Source: Betaproteobacteria bacterium
GTDB lineage: Bacteria; Pseudomonadota; Gammaproteobacteria; Burkholderiales; SG8-39
DNA length: 41,716 nucleotides
NCBI GenBank assembly: GCA_947479645.1
Contig: CANKAJ010000030.1
Span: 1 to 41,716 of the forward strand
Reading direction: 5' to 3'
Shown here piece after piece: positions 24,675 to 31,904 of this stretch. The notes under the pieces were generated by a model. That model was not told where the DNA came from. It ran no database searches and saw nothing but the letters and a program-made list of their open reading frames with translations. The first letter of the stretch is position 1. The number at the start of each line of letters is the position of its first letter. Made by a program: the position numbers and the translations under genes.

Positions 24675-24896
24675 ATCGTAAAACGAGCCAGGTATTCAAC
24701 TTAACGCCAGTGTCCATCATTCCGGCGACAGGTAGTGTCGTAATTCTCAGCTCGATATATTTTTCTTCTGACACGACTTACCTCATACAGGGTCTACGTG
24801 GGAAAGACAAGAAATTATCTGTAGCGACACCACCTGTCGTCCGAGGCAGCCATGATCACCATCTCGATTATTTTTATAGTGAAAAGGAGAACGGCC
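24675..24896. promoter_or_regulatory. Divergent promoter region of the WYL cluster
   Basis: This is the only sizeable gap between the two divergent arms of the membrane cluster and must hold both promoters. A GAAAAGGAGA ribosome binding site ends it on the plus strand. No clear palindrome stands out by eye; a WYL operator is expected here by analogy. Confidence 0.4.
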
Positions 24897-25070
24897 ATGT
24901 TTTGGATTTTCATTCTAGTGGCAGCACTCGCCTTCGTGTTGATCAGAGTGGGCATGCTTTCTGTCTGGGTCAGTGTTTTCTCTATGGGATTACAGGCTGC
25001 AATGTTAGTGATCGGGATTATCTCGACCGTTCTTATCTGGCGCTGGGCATTTCGAACAAGGAAGGGTTAA
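24897..25070 (+). CDS. LSVWV-family small membrane protein, copy A
   Basis: The 57-residue protein is almost entirely hydrophobic, with two transmembrane helices around a central RVGMLSVWVSVFSMGLQA. The gene at 29696-29881 encodes a paralogue with QLGALSVWVTVLSLAVQA. The ATG has AAAAGGAGA at good spacing. It is the first gene of the plus-strand arm, followed by two glycine-zipper genes. Function unknown; the size would suit a holin-like or regulatory subunit. Confidence 0.7.
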   Translation: MFWIFILVAALAFVLIRVGMLSVWVSVFSMGLQAAMLVIGIISTVLIWRWAFRTRKG

Positions 25071-25196
25071 AGGGACGCGGTGCGTACTTCGTCGCTCTGT
25101 TGCATACTGGAGCCGCTTTCTGGCTATTGCAAGATCCTCCTACACTGCAATCTCCGTATCCGTCCCATTTGATCATTCCGAAATGGAGGTCGATCT

Positions 25197-25721
25197 ATGA
25201 ACGCCAATGCCCAAACACCCGCGCAGGCCACTATGGAGCTGATGTTGCTGTCTGCAGAGGCCGAATCTGGATCAAGCAGCGATTGGTATGCTTGGATGCG
25301 TGAACGCGGATTGCCAGAGGAAGCCGCTATACGGCTCAAAAGTCTCGCTGAACTTACCGTGGCTATTGGCGGTCGTTTGGTCAGCATCGGAAAAATCATA
25401 CTGATCAAGATAATCGAGTTCGTAAAAGCGCATCCTAACCTTGCGATCGGTATAGCTATTGGTGCGGCAATCGGGGCTCTTGTCAGTATGATTCCCTTTC
25501 TCGGCCCGTATTTATGGCCAATCGCTACTCTAGTAGGCGTTTCAATTGGAGCCATTGCTGGTCATCGACTTGACATGACATCGAATGGAAAACCTGGCCA
25601 AGCGAACTTGAGCCTGATAACTGTCAGTCAGGACGTCATCGATATTGCGAAGGCGTTTTTTCAAATGCTCATCGACATTGTTACGACGGCCCTTGACGAA
25701 AAAAACCTGCAACGTATTTAA
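25197..25721 (+). CDS. Glycine-zipper membrane protein (174 aa)
   Basis: A helical N-terminal half (residues 1-75) leads into KAHPNLAIGIAIGAAIGALVSM and PFLGPYLWPIATLVGVSIGAIAGH, two hydrophobic helices with GxxxG spacing and a proline turn, followed by an amphipathic C-terminus. The hairpin resembles the GxxxGxxxG membrane segments of pore-forming toxins and of ElaB/YqjD-type proteins. GGAGG precedes the ATG. The next gene starts two bases after its stop. Confidence 0.65.
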   Translation: MNANAQTPAQATMELMLLSAEAESGSSSDWYAWMRERGLPEEAAIRLKSLAELTVAIGGRLVSIGKIILIKIIEFVKAHPNLAIGIAIGAAIGALVSMIPFLGPYLWPIATLVGVSIGAIAGHRLDMTSNGKPGQANLSLITVSQDVIDIAKAFFQMLIDIVTTALDEKNLQRI

Positions 25722-25722
25722 T

Positions 25723-26649
25723 ATGTCAGACAACCCGAAGGTAACAAGGAAACAGCTGCTCAAGCTCATTGACGAGCTGGAGAAGCGTCCTGCTGACAAG
25801 ATACGCATCTTGGGTGATGCTGGAATTACCATCCTTGGTGCAACGTTGGGAGGAGCAGCTGCTGGGACCTTGGCAGCAGCTGTAGGTGTCACATCAATTG
25901 CCGGGATCACTACGGCAGCAAGCTGGATTGGTATTACTGCAGTCGCCGCAACACCTATTGGCTGGGTTGTCGGTAGCGCTGCCACTGCTGGGGCCGCCGC
26001 TTATGGCGTGACTCGCCTTATTCGTGGGGGTGGGCTTGCTGAAGGACGTAAAGCAGAACTCTTGCAAGTCTACCGAGAAAAGGCGAGGGAAATTGAAGCG
26101 AAAGAGCGCGCAGGGACCATCGATTCTGAGGACAGAACCAGATTCATTCTTTCGTTGCGTGAACTTATCGATAAGAATGTTATCCCACCAATTAATGCAT
26201 TCCGACTCATCGAACAAGTCGAGCAAGGGCGAATTGTACTTTCCCAAGCATTCGAATTAATTCAACTCTTGCTCCAGAACGCTCCGCCAGAAGCGATCCA
26301 GACATCTCCAATAGAAGATCACAGAAATGATGTTAATGTCGAAGTGAGTAAAGTTAATCAGGCGATCCGAACCTCAAGTGAAACTAGCGATGTGGTCAAG
26401 GAAAGGGCCGGCAAAGCGCTGGATATGATGACGGATGCGGCATCCGAGACCTTTAATGTGGTCAAGAAGAAATCTGGTGATGCTATGGAATTGACAAGCA
26501 ATATCGCTTCAGGCACTTACCGGAGAGTTTCCGAAGCAGCATCGGACACTTACCAGAAGTTCTCCGATTCGGCTGAAAGGGCGACAGGCCGTGTCAGGGA
26601 CAATTTGAAGAAACTTGCGCCTAAGCCCAACAAGGGCAGCAGGGGGTAG
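25723..26649 (+). CDS. Glycine-zipper protein with amphipathic repeat tail (308 aa)
   Basis: After a short helical start (VTRKQLLKLIDELEKRP) comes a long Gly/Ala membrane hairpin (about residues 28-100: ILGATLGGAAAGTLAAAVG, GWVVGSAATAGAAAYGV), then a charged helical region, and a C-terminal 110 residues of imperfect 11-residue amphipathic repeats of the LEA/apolipoprotein kind (ASETFNVVKKKSGDAMEL, ASDTYQKFSDSAERATGRV). It starts right after the stop of the upstream gene without a strong ribosome site, so translation is coupled. Unknown family; it could be membrane-active. Confidence 0.65.
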   Translation: MSDNPKVTRKQLLKLIDELEKRPADKIRILGDAGITILGATLGGAAAGTLAAAVGVTSIAGITTAASWIGITAVAATPIGWVVGSAATAGAAAYGVTRLIRGGGLAEGRKAELLQVYREKAREIEAKERAGTIDSEDRTRFILSLRELIDKNVIPPINAFRLIEQVEQGRIVLSQAFELIQLLLQNAPPEAIQTSPIEDHRNDVNVEVSKVNQAIRTSSETSDVVKERAGKALDMMTDAASETFNVVKKKSGDAMELTSNIASGTYRRVSEAASDTYQKFSDSAERATGRVRDNLKKLAPKPNKGSRG

Positions 26650-27199
26650 GAACCTCTGCAAAGCTGGAAACCTGAAATCCTGGCCGGCCCCTTCAGAAAC
26701 TCAGAATTTCAGGATTTCAGCCACCCCCCCCCACAAATATCCGCAACGCCGCCACCATGAGGCCACGCATGGGTCTCCGCGTTGCGCCAGTGCCGCCACC
26801 GGATGCGCAACCCGTTTCAAATCATCCGCAACGTGAAGTGGCTCGCCGTTATTGGCTTTCGGTGGAACGTGGCGGCGTTGCGGTCATTCCGGGTGCCCCG
26901 GGCGTGGTCACGGGCGCCCGCCCAAACCGCCTTCGCCACCTTTCCCGGCTTTATTTGGCCCAGGTGACGAAACTGTCAGCACGAAAATCAGCCCGACACC
27001 GCCGCGATGGATTCCTCCTCGACAGTTTTCGCCAGCGGTCCGATGTAGGGCGGTAAAGGTGGAAATGGGGGGAGTGGGAAAAGTGGGTTTTATGGGGGGG
27101 CGGGGTGCGCCGGGGAAAATGAGGTGCCCATGCTGCGTGTGCTTCTTCGGCGGCGACTCCCCCCGGGGCGAATTCCCCACTTTTCCCACTCTGCCCGGG
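26650..27199. other. Gene-free region rich in inverted repeats (possible origin)
   Basis: No plausible gene is present. Visible structure: CTGAAATCCTG at 26672-26682 with its inverse at 26710-26720 (possible terminator of the plus-strand arm), an exact 15-base inverted repeat CCGCAACGCCGCCAC at 26741-26755 and 26869-26883, CCACCTTT near 26938 facing AAAGGTGG near 27055, and the G-rich dispersed motif in inverted copies at 27073 and 27190. The density suits an origin of replication or transfer, or a regulatory RNA; none can be proven here. Confidence 0.45.
27073..27190. repeat. Inverted pair of the GTGGGAAAAGTGGG motif, copies 3 and 4
   Basis: AGTGGGAAAAGTGGG at 27073-27087 is followed 88 bases later by its exact reverse complement ending at 27190; the latter continues into the GGGAATTCGCC tail shared with the copy at 14719 and the variant at 18843. 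The DNA between is strongly G-rich, with an eight-G run. Transcribed, it could form a long hairpin. Confidence 0.6.
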
Positions 27200-27610
27200 T
27201 CAGTCAATAGCCCTCAGCACGTTCCCTGCCTCCGCATGCTCCACCATGTACTCCCGCAGCCAGTGGTACTGCTGGGCACACGTCTGGGCAAACTCTGGAT
27301 TTCTGCTGAACGACAAGTGACTGTAGGCATAGAGGCAGGCTGTGATGCCAAGGGCGTCCGCTGACAGGTCACCCTCGTAGCCGTTCTCACTGACTACACG
27401 GAACATCTTGCTTGAACTCGGTGCCATGTAGAAGCCACTGTTGCTGAGTGCGTAGAACTCCCAGTAGCCGCCGTTGTAGTCACGGGACAGCTGCTCAGTG
27501 ATCTGATACACGAACGGGTCAAGCTGCAACGGAAAGTAACTGCCGAAGATCTCAGCGACATGGCTGACGCGGCGACCCTCAGGGACTTGCATTCGGGTGA
27601 TGTTGTTCAT
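27200..27610 (-). CDS. ardB: ArdB/KlcA-family antirestriction protein
   Basis: The 136-residue protein carries the ArdB signature: VPEGRRVSHVAEIFG at the start, the YNGGYWEFYALSNSGFYMAP core, and ADALGITACLYAYSHLSF. ArdB-type proteins protect incoming DNA from type I restriction without mimicking DNA, and are common on plasmids and integrative elements. GGAG lies eight bases before the ATG. It is the last gene of the minus-strand block. Full length. Confidence 0.9.
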   Translation of the reverse strand: MNNITRMQVPEGRRVSHVAEIFGSYFPLQLDPFVYQITEQLSRDYNGGYWEFYALSNSGFYMAPSSSKMFRVVSENGYEGDLSADALGITACLYAYSHLSFSRNPEFAQTCAQQYHWLREYMVEHAEAGNVLRAID

Positions 27611-27637
27611 TGATGTACTCCGGCTATGGTTGGCCTG

Positions 27638-27703
27638 CCCTTTCTCCAGGCGTAAGAGATCCTCCGCAGGTACACGGACGGTTCTGTCAGCCGGGAGAAA
27701 GGG
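27638..27703. repeat. Inverted repeat before ardB
   Basis: CCCTTTCTCC (27638-27647) and GGAGAAAGGG (27694-27703) are exact inverse copies 46 bases apart in the gap between the 49-residue gene and ardB. They could form a long leader hairpin in the ardB transcript. Confidence 0.45.
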
Positions 27704-27744
27704 TGAGGCGGGAGGGAACAGCAGGTAGGACAGGTACTGCGGAC

Positions 27745-27894
27745 TCAGTGCAGGTCAGTTCCCCGGATGTCTTCAGGGTTGACCAGCGCCATCAGACCAG
27801 CCTGCGCCTGGACAGCATCAGCAAAGGCTTCTTCAGGGATATCCCAAGCCAGGACTACATCAATCGCGTCGATCAGGCAGTTTTGGTAGTTCAT
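27745..27894 (-). CDS. Hypothetical 49-residue protein
   Basis: The small acidic, helical protein (NYQNCLIDAIDVVLAWDIP, EEAFADAVQAQAGLMA) has a good GGAGAACG before the ATG. It overlaps the end of the upstream small membrane gene by 35 bases. Such short acidic proteins are common passengers beside ardB on mobile elements. No family was recognised. Confidence 0.6.
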   Translation of the reverse strand: MNYQNCLIDAIDVVLAWDIPEEAFADAVQAQAGLMALVNPEDIRGTDLH

Positions 27895-28078
27895 GGAACG
27901 TTCTCCTTCGGTAGTAGTGGATAAAGCAAAGGGCGACGCCACCCAGGAGTAGCGCCGTGGACAACAGCGGGTGGATAGCGAACAGCAGCAACACGCCTGC
28001 AACCCCGTACCATCGAGTGGTGTCGAAGTAGAGGCAGAGACAGGTGGCGACCACGAGTGCAACAGTGGCTAGGATCAT
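27860..28078 (-). CDS. Small membrane protein (72 aa)
   Basis: Two hydrophobic helices (about residues 2-17 and 25-53) end in a basic cytoplasmic tail (HYYRRRTFHELPKLPDRRD). The ATG has GGAG at good spacing. It is unrelated in sequence to the FDRTN and LSVWV families. Unknown function. Confidence 0.6.
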   Translation of the reverse strand: MILATVALVVATCLCLYFDTTRWYGVAGVLLLFAIHPLLSTALLLGGVALCFIHYYRRRTFHELPKLPDRRD

Positions 28079-28164
28079 CAGGTGCTCCTATGGAGGTGAA
28101 ACAGGGACCCGTCGGGGTGTCGGAATAGGGTCGGCATTGCACCGACACTCAATGCTCAGAAGAA

Positions 28165-28187
28165 AACCCGTTACGTTTCTTCGGGTT
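28165..28187 (-). terminator. Terminator-like hairpin between genes
   Basis: On the minus strand AACCCG pairs with CGGGTT across an 11-base loop and the stem runs into TTTTC. It lies just after the 164-residue gene and before the 72-residue membrane gene. Confidence 0.5.
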
Positions 28188-28238
28188 AGTTCTGTGAGTC
28201 CAGAGTGACTACTGGAAGTGAAGTCCAGTGGACAGACT

Positions 28239-28733
28239 TCAGGCCTTCTTCTTTGCGCTTGTTTTGGATGGAGTTTTTTTGGGCGCCGCTATGGGCTGCT
28301 TGACCTCAGCCTTCTGGGGTTTGTCCTCGTTCAGCACCTTGATGGCCGCCAGAAAACCCTTGATGTCCCCGTGTGCATAGCAGCGCTGCTTGTCCTTCGC
28401 GGCCAGTACCAGTCCTTCCTGCTTCAGTGCAGCAAACATGAATCCCGGCATGTTCATTGATCTGCCCCGGAAGAGCGGCAAGAGCACGAACGAGGTGTAG
28501 GGCTCACCACTGGGGACCTTGTTCAGCACCTCCTGGATGTCACTCAAGGCCACCCAGTCGTCGCTGAAGAACCCTGAACTGCTGTTGGCAGAGATACGGA
28601 ACTGGATATCGGATTTGCCTTCGCAGCCGATCTGGTAGGTGAGCTGTGACTTGCCGGAGAGCGAAGGACACTTGCCGGTCTTGAGTACACGGACTTCTGA
28701 GTCTGGATTGGTTGCGGATTTCGCTACTTTCAT
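28239..28733 (-). CDS. Hypothetical 164-residue protein with Lys-rich tail
   Basis: The ATG at 28733 has AAGGAG at eight bases; longer upstream frames run through tandem repeats and are not real. The body (residues 15-130) looks like a compact alpha/beta domain (VRVLKTGKCPSLSGKSQLTYQIG, FRISANSSSGFFSDDWVALS) and the last 30 residues are Lys, Ala and Pro rich, histone-H1-like, suggesting nucleic-acid contact. No family was recognised. Confidence 0.6.
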   Translation of the reverse strand: MKVAKSATNPDSEVRVLKTGKCPSLSGKSQLTYQIGCEGKSDIQFRISANSSSGFFSDDWVALSDIQEVLNKVPSGEPYTSFVLLPLFRGRSMNMPGFMFAALKQEGLVLAAKDKQRCYAHGDIKGFLAAIKVLNEDKPQKAEVKQPIAAPKKTPSKTSAKKKA

Positions 28734-28752
28734 AGTGGGACTCCTTGGGTTG

Positions 28753-28804
28753 GTGGTTGGGTGTTCATTTGTGGTTGGGTGTTCATTTGTGGTTGGGTAT
28801 TCAT
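28753..28804. repeat. Tandem 18-bp repeat in a leader
   Basis: Three nearly perfect copies of GTGGTTGGGTGTTCATTT lie head to tail at 28753-28770, 28771-28788 and 28789-28804, the last with one change and two bases short. They sit directly upstream of the ribosome binding site of the 28733 gene. No spacers, so not a CRISPR. Confidence 0.85.
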
Positions 28805-28827
28805 ATAAGATGGTTAAAAAGCCGCAG

Positions 28828-29010
28828 TTACTGCTTGAGCACGCCCGGATTGCGGCGCAGTACGTCCAGCAGGGCCAGGCACTCGGCGTGGGCGCGTGGC
28901 AGCTTCGCGTCGTACTCAATGATTGCTGCTCGTTCGTCAAAATCCTCGCGCAGGTTTTCGTCCAGCAGCCTGACCAAGTCGGCGACCAGGGCGTCCTTCG
29001 GTATTTGCAT
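28828..29010 (-). CDS. Hypothetical 60-residue helical protein
   Basis: The charged helical protein (VADLVRLLDENLREDFDERAA, AECLALLDVLRRNP) has GGAGACAACT before the ATG. Similar short proteins occur in plasmid and island gene strings, but I know no function. It is preceded by a strong terminator-like hairpin at 29031-29077. Confidence 0.6.
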   Translation of the reverse strand: MQIPKDALVADLVRLLDENLREDFDERAAIIEYDAKLPRAHAECLALLDVLRRNPGVLKQ

Positions 29011-29030
29011 AGTTGTCTCCAGTGGTGCCC

Positions 29031-29077
29031 AAACAAAACGCCACCAACACCAACCGTGGGGGCTGGCACTGGTGGCG
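29031..29077 (-). terminator. Terminator-like hairpin between genes
   Basis: On the minus strand CGCCACCA pairs with TGGTGGCG and is followed by TTTTGTTT. It falls between the 135-residue gene and the 60-residue gene, 20 bases before the latter's ribosome site. Confidence 0.65.
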
Positions 29078-29101
29078 CGGGGCGGTGTGGCTGTTGCTGG
29101 C

Positions 29102-29509
29102 TTACGGGGTGCTTAGGGCTGGCGTAGCGAACTGCGCACACAGAGCCAGCAGATCGGCTGGGATGCCTTGGGCTTTAGGGATCCAGACCGTGATACTAAA
29201 TCCGGCATCACTCGTAATAAATAGCATTTCGTAAAAAAGACCATGGTGTTCCTCCAGGATTTCAAACGACGGGGTGTGGTCGGGATCGCCGAAATGGATG
29301 CCTTCGAATAGGCTGTGCAGGATGGGCAAATTGATTTCCTGCTCTAGGGCGTCCACGGTGTCACCGGGTTCGACGACGATCATGTAGCCGTGACGGTCGT
29401 AGTCGTAGGGTTCGCCGGCACAGACCTGCCTAAACCGCTGCTCGACCAGGGCGCGAATGTCAGGATTGGCAATGTGGCTTGCCAACCCCGGATCACGAAG
29501 GACGAGCAT
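29102..29509 (-). CDS. Hypothetical 135-residue protein
   Basis: The ATG at 29509 has AGAGG upstream, lying inside the small preceding ORF. The acidic protein has segments MIVVEPGDTVDALEQEINLPILHSLF and FYEMLFITSDAGFSITVWIPK, suggesting a small alpha/beta fold. I do not recognise the family. It is translationally linked to the 36-residue ORF at 29493-29603. Confidence 0.6.
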   Translation of the reverse strand: MLVLRDPGLASHIANPDIRALVEQRFRQVCAGEPYDYDRHGYMIVVEPGDTVDALEQEINLPILHSLFEGIHFGDPDHTPSFEILEEHHGLFYEMLFITSDAGFSITVWIPKAQGIPADLLALCAQFATPALSTP

Positions 29510-29603
29510 GGCTGACCTCTGCGGCGACACGGACGTACTTCTTGCGCTTACAGATAGGGACGAAATGGTTGGTGATGACGGGGATATAGACGGGTGGTTT
29601 CAT
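29493..29603 (-). CDS. 36-residue basic peptide
   Basis: A GGAGACACCT ribosome site precedes an ATG opening a 36-codon frame (VYIPVITNHFVPICKRKKYVRVA). Its 3' end overlaps the next gene by 17 bases and contains that gene's ribosome site, which argues for real, coupled translation. Function unknown. Confidence 0.5.
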   Translation of the reverse strand: MKPPVYIPVITNHFVPICKRKKYVRVAAEVSHARPS

Positions 29604-29624
29604 AGGTGTCTCCTTGCGTTGGAC

Positions 29625-29658
29625 AAAAAAAAGCCCAACCACAGCGATGTGGTCAGGC
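29625..29658 (-). terminator. Strong intrinsic terminator-like hairpin
   Basis: On the minus strand GCC-TG-ACCACA and TGTGGT-TG-GGC form a stem with a four-base loop, followed by eight Ts. It lies after the LSVWV copy B gene and 20 bases before the ribosome site of the 36-residue ORF. Confidence 0.8.
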
Positions 29659-29695
29659 ACGGGGGGTAGAGCTACTGCTGGGATTACAGAGGGTG

Positions 29696-29881
29696 TTACT
29701 GTCCTTGAGAGTCTTTGTACCGTCGCCAGACAAACAGCGACCCGACACCAAGAACAATAACGATGGCCAACACTGACAGTGCTTGGACGGCCAGTGACAA
29801 CACGGTGACCCATACGGACAGTGCACCGAGTTGGAACAGACAGACGCCGATTGCAGTTGCGATCAGGTATTTCCAGGCCAT
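29696..29881 (-). CDS. LSVWV-family small membrane protein, copy B
   Basis: The 61-residue protein has two transmembrane helices with the shared QLGALSVWVTVLSLAVQA core and a charged C-terminal tail (WRRYKDSQ). It is a paralogue of the gene at 24897. The ATG has AAGGAG at good spacing. It is followed by an intrinsic terminator. The FDRTN partner copy B is 1.7 kb upstream on the same strand, so both families occur together at both loci. Confidence 0.7.
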   Translation of the reverse strand: MAWKYLIATAIGVCLFQLGALSVWVTVLSLAVQALSVLAIVIVLGVGSLFVWRRYKDSQGQ

Positions 29882-29938
29882 AGGGGCTCCTTGTAGTAAA
29901 AGTTTCGAGAGGCGTGATTACTTGGCAGACGATTCGCC

Positions 29939-30433
29939 TCACAGCAGTCCACGCTCCGCGAACGAGAGCGCAGTTGATCCAGCAACGATGAAGTGATCAA
30001 TGACCTGCACGTCTACCAGTGCCAGGGCTGATTTCAGGGAACGCGTCAGGAGTTCGTCGGCCTGACTGGGTTCGGCCACACCGCTGGGATGGTTGTGGGC
30101 AAAGATGACGCCTGCAGCGTTGTGCTTCAGCGCTGTCTTCACGACTTCCCTTGGATACACCGAGGTTTGCGTCAGGGTCCCCCTGAACAGCTCCTCCGAG
30201 GTAAGAACCCTGTGCTGTGCATCCAGGAAAACAACGACAAACACCTCGTACTCACGGTTATCCAGGAGCAGCCGCAGGTAGTCACTGACAGCTCGCGGGG
30301 AACTCAGTGAAGCTGCATGGTTAATACGAGTCGCGAGGATTTCTAGTGCAGCAGCCAGAATCCGGTCTGCTTCTCCGGTCTGCGCCAGCCGTAGTGCCTT
30401 ATTCATACGGCGGTAGGTACGATCTGTGGTCAT
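29939..30433 (-). CDS. RadC-like JAB-domain protein
   Basis: The 164-residue protein has the RadC/YfjY core: [33 protein letters not shown], then the JAMM zinc motif FAHNHPSG followed by [12 protein letters not shown]. The N-terminal HhH domain of chromosomal RadC is absent, as in the island-borne YeeS/YfjY group. Its role is unclear; the family name 'DNA repair' is historical. A hairpin with a U-run lies just upstream of its ribosome site. Confidence 0.92.
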   Translation of the reverse strand: MTTDRTYRRMNKALRLAQTGEADRILAAALEILATRINHAASLSSPRAVSDYLRLLLDNREYEVFVVVFLDAQHRVLTSEELFRGTLTQTSVYPREVVKTALKHNAAGVIFAHNHPSGVAEPSQADELLTRSLKSALALVDVQVIDHFIVAGSTALSFAERGLL

Positions 30434-30450
30434 AGGGGGCTCCAGAAATG

Positions 30451-30484
30451 AAAAAACCCGCGACAGACAGAACGCCTGTGCGGG
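30451..30484 (-). terminator. Terminator-like hairpin upstream of the radC-like gene
   Basis: On the minus strand CCCGC-ACAG and CTGT(CTGT)-GCGGG pair and are followed by six Ts. It ends about ten bases before the radC-like ribosome site, so it can terminate the upstream membrane gene or act as an attenuator. Confidence 0.75.
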
Positions 30485-30629
30485 TGTAGGGGTGTGGAAA
30501 CTTAGGGGGTGCTACGAGTCGCTTTCGAGGGACACTTACATGTTCAGTTGCCCTCTCTGGCGTTATCGGTCACGGTCGGTTGAGCAAGGCAAGGCCGAAT
30601 GGTCCCTGCCCAGTCGTATTCGAGTTACT

Positions 30630-31520
30630 TCATGCAGCACTGGGCGCTGCGGGAGGCAATGCATGTGATTGACGCGGAGACAGCAAGCCTGCGGCCTGGC
30701 GAGGTACTTCGAAGACTCCCCTGGCGATGCCCCACAGTACCCATAGAAAGAATATGGGCAGAATCAGCGTCTGGAGCACAAAAATCACCATCAATTTGAT
30801 AATGCGCTCGGTCGCCTGCTCAGCCAGTCGCTTCAGGCTATCCAAGCGGGTTTTGAGATTGGCATGCTGTGATACCCATTCTTTGACCTTATCCCACATG
30901 CTTTGATCTTCCCCGACGCTCGACGTTGACGCGTTCGCGCTACTCAGTTGCTCGGTCGTAACCTCCATCACTTGCTGGCTGGCCTTGTAGTCATCTGCCA
31001 TGAAGCGGTGAAACAGCGTGTCGGTGCCTATGATGACGATCGGCATGGCAAAGCGAATCATAAGCAGTACCACCACGATTCGGGTGAGCCAGGCCGGGGA
31101 GGAGGCTTTGCGAAGGTAGAAGTAGGCCCAACCGGCAGCGGCCCCGGTGAGGAATACCGAGATCAGCCAGTGGGCGCCAATGCTGACCAGAATCTTCTCG
31201 CAACCAAACGCGATGGCGGCAATCAACATCAGATGGGCAAACTGCTCCACCACGTCGTTCAAGGGCCGCAGCACCTGCCCTACGGCAAACTTAACGCCGA
31301 CACCGCCGGGTTTGGTATCGAAATCGGTGCCTTGTGCAACCGAGATACCGGCGTTCAGTGCTCGTGCAGTGGCGAAACTGATCAGGGCACGCTTCAGACC
31401 GTCATCGATTTGTTGATTTGCCGTGGACTCCATCGGGGCGAGCCATGAGCAGGCGACCATGATGGCCACCGCTACCGCCAGGGCCATTCGTTGCAGGAAT
31501 TGCAGGTCTAGAGTTTTCAT
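30630..31520 (-). CDS. Multi-pass membrane protein of unknown function (296 aa)
   Basis: A signal-like first helix (residues 11-30) is followed by an exported or membrane-close region (TANQQIDDGLKRALISFATA), three hydrophobic segments (about 95-140 and 150-175), a polar Ser-rich loop, an amphipathic helix (LKTRLDSLKRLAEQATERII) and a final transmembrane helix (LQTLILPIFFLWVLWGIARG). AGAGAG lies upstream of the ATG. It resembles no family I can name. It is followed by the FDRTN copy B gene upstream, suggesting that they work together. Confidence 0.65.
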   Translation of the reverse strand: MKTLDLQFLQRMALAVAVAIMVACSWLAPMESTANQQIDDGLKRALISFATARALNAGISVAQGTDFDTKPGGVGVKFAVGQVLRPLNDVVEQFAHLMLIAAIAFGCEKILVSIGAHWLISVFLTGAAAGWAYFYLRKASSPAWLTRIVVVLLMIRFAMPIVIIGTDTLFHRFMADDYKASQQVMEVTTEQLSSANASTSSVGEDQSMWDKVKEWVSQHANLKTRLDSLKRLAEQATERIIKLMVIFVLQTLILPIFFLWVLWGIARGVFEVPRQAAGLLSPRQSHALPPAAPSAA

Positions 31521-31601
31521 TTGTTGTTATCTCTCTTAGTTGGACAGACGACTTTCGATAAACAGGACAAATACGGCGGTGGGTAAAGGGCAGGATGCAG
31601 G

Positions 31602-31904
31602 TCATTTGGGCTTGATAAAGAACACGCCCACGAGGAGCCAGAAGAAGACTGCGCCGTAGACATACCTCCCCCAGGTCTCCTGATGCACTTCTGCGAGGAC
31701 GAATCCCCCCGCCATCACGATCAGCACGGCTGCAAACCAGAGCCCCGTGTCGCCTAGCAGAGCGACCAGTTTTCCCGAATAGCTGGAGAACTGTTGTATT
31801 CCCGCAGCGTTGGTGCGATCAAATATTCGCTTGTTCCTCCACAGGTAGAGCAGGGTTCCCGCCAGGATCAGGAGCCCTCCTGAGATATCTGCAATGACGT
31901 TCAT
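31602..31904 (-). CDS. FDRTN-family small membrane protein, copy B
   Basis: The 100-residue paralogue of the gene at 23454 shares the loop FDRTN-x-AG-xx-QF-x-SY-xx-KLVA between a first and a second transmembrane helix, and has an extra third helix (YVYGAVFFWLLVGVFFI). GGAGGG precedes the ATG by five bases. It is 80 bases upstream of the 296-residue membrane gene and probably in the same operon. Confidence 0.7.
   Translation of the reverse strand: MNVIADISGGLLILAGTLLYLWRNKRIFDRTNAAGIQQFSSYSGKLVALLGDTGLWFAAVLIVMAGGFVLAEVHQETWGRYVYGAVFFWLLVGVFFIKPK

Noticed and set aside
26908-27207. Minus-strand Gly/Pro-rich open frame of 99 codons
   Set aside because: Low-complexity translation of the G-rich repeat region, with no ribosome site.
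28753-28804. Possible CRISPR array
   Set aside because: The repeats are 18 bases, directly adjacent, without spacers, and no cas gene is present.
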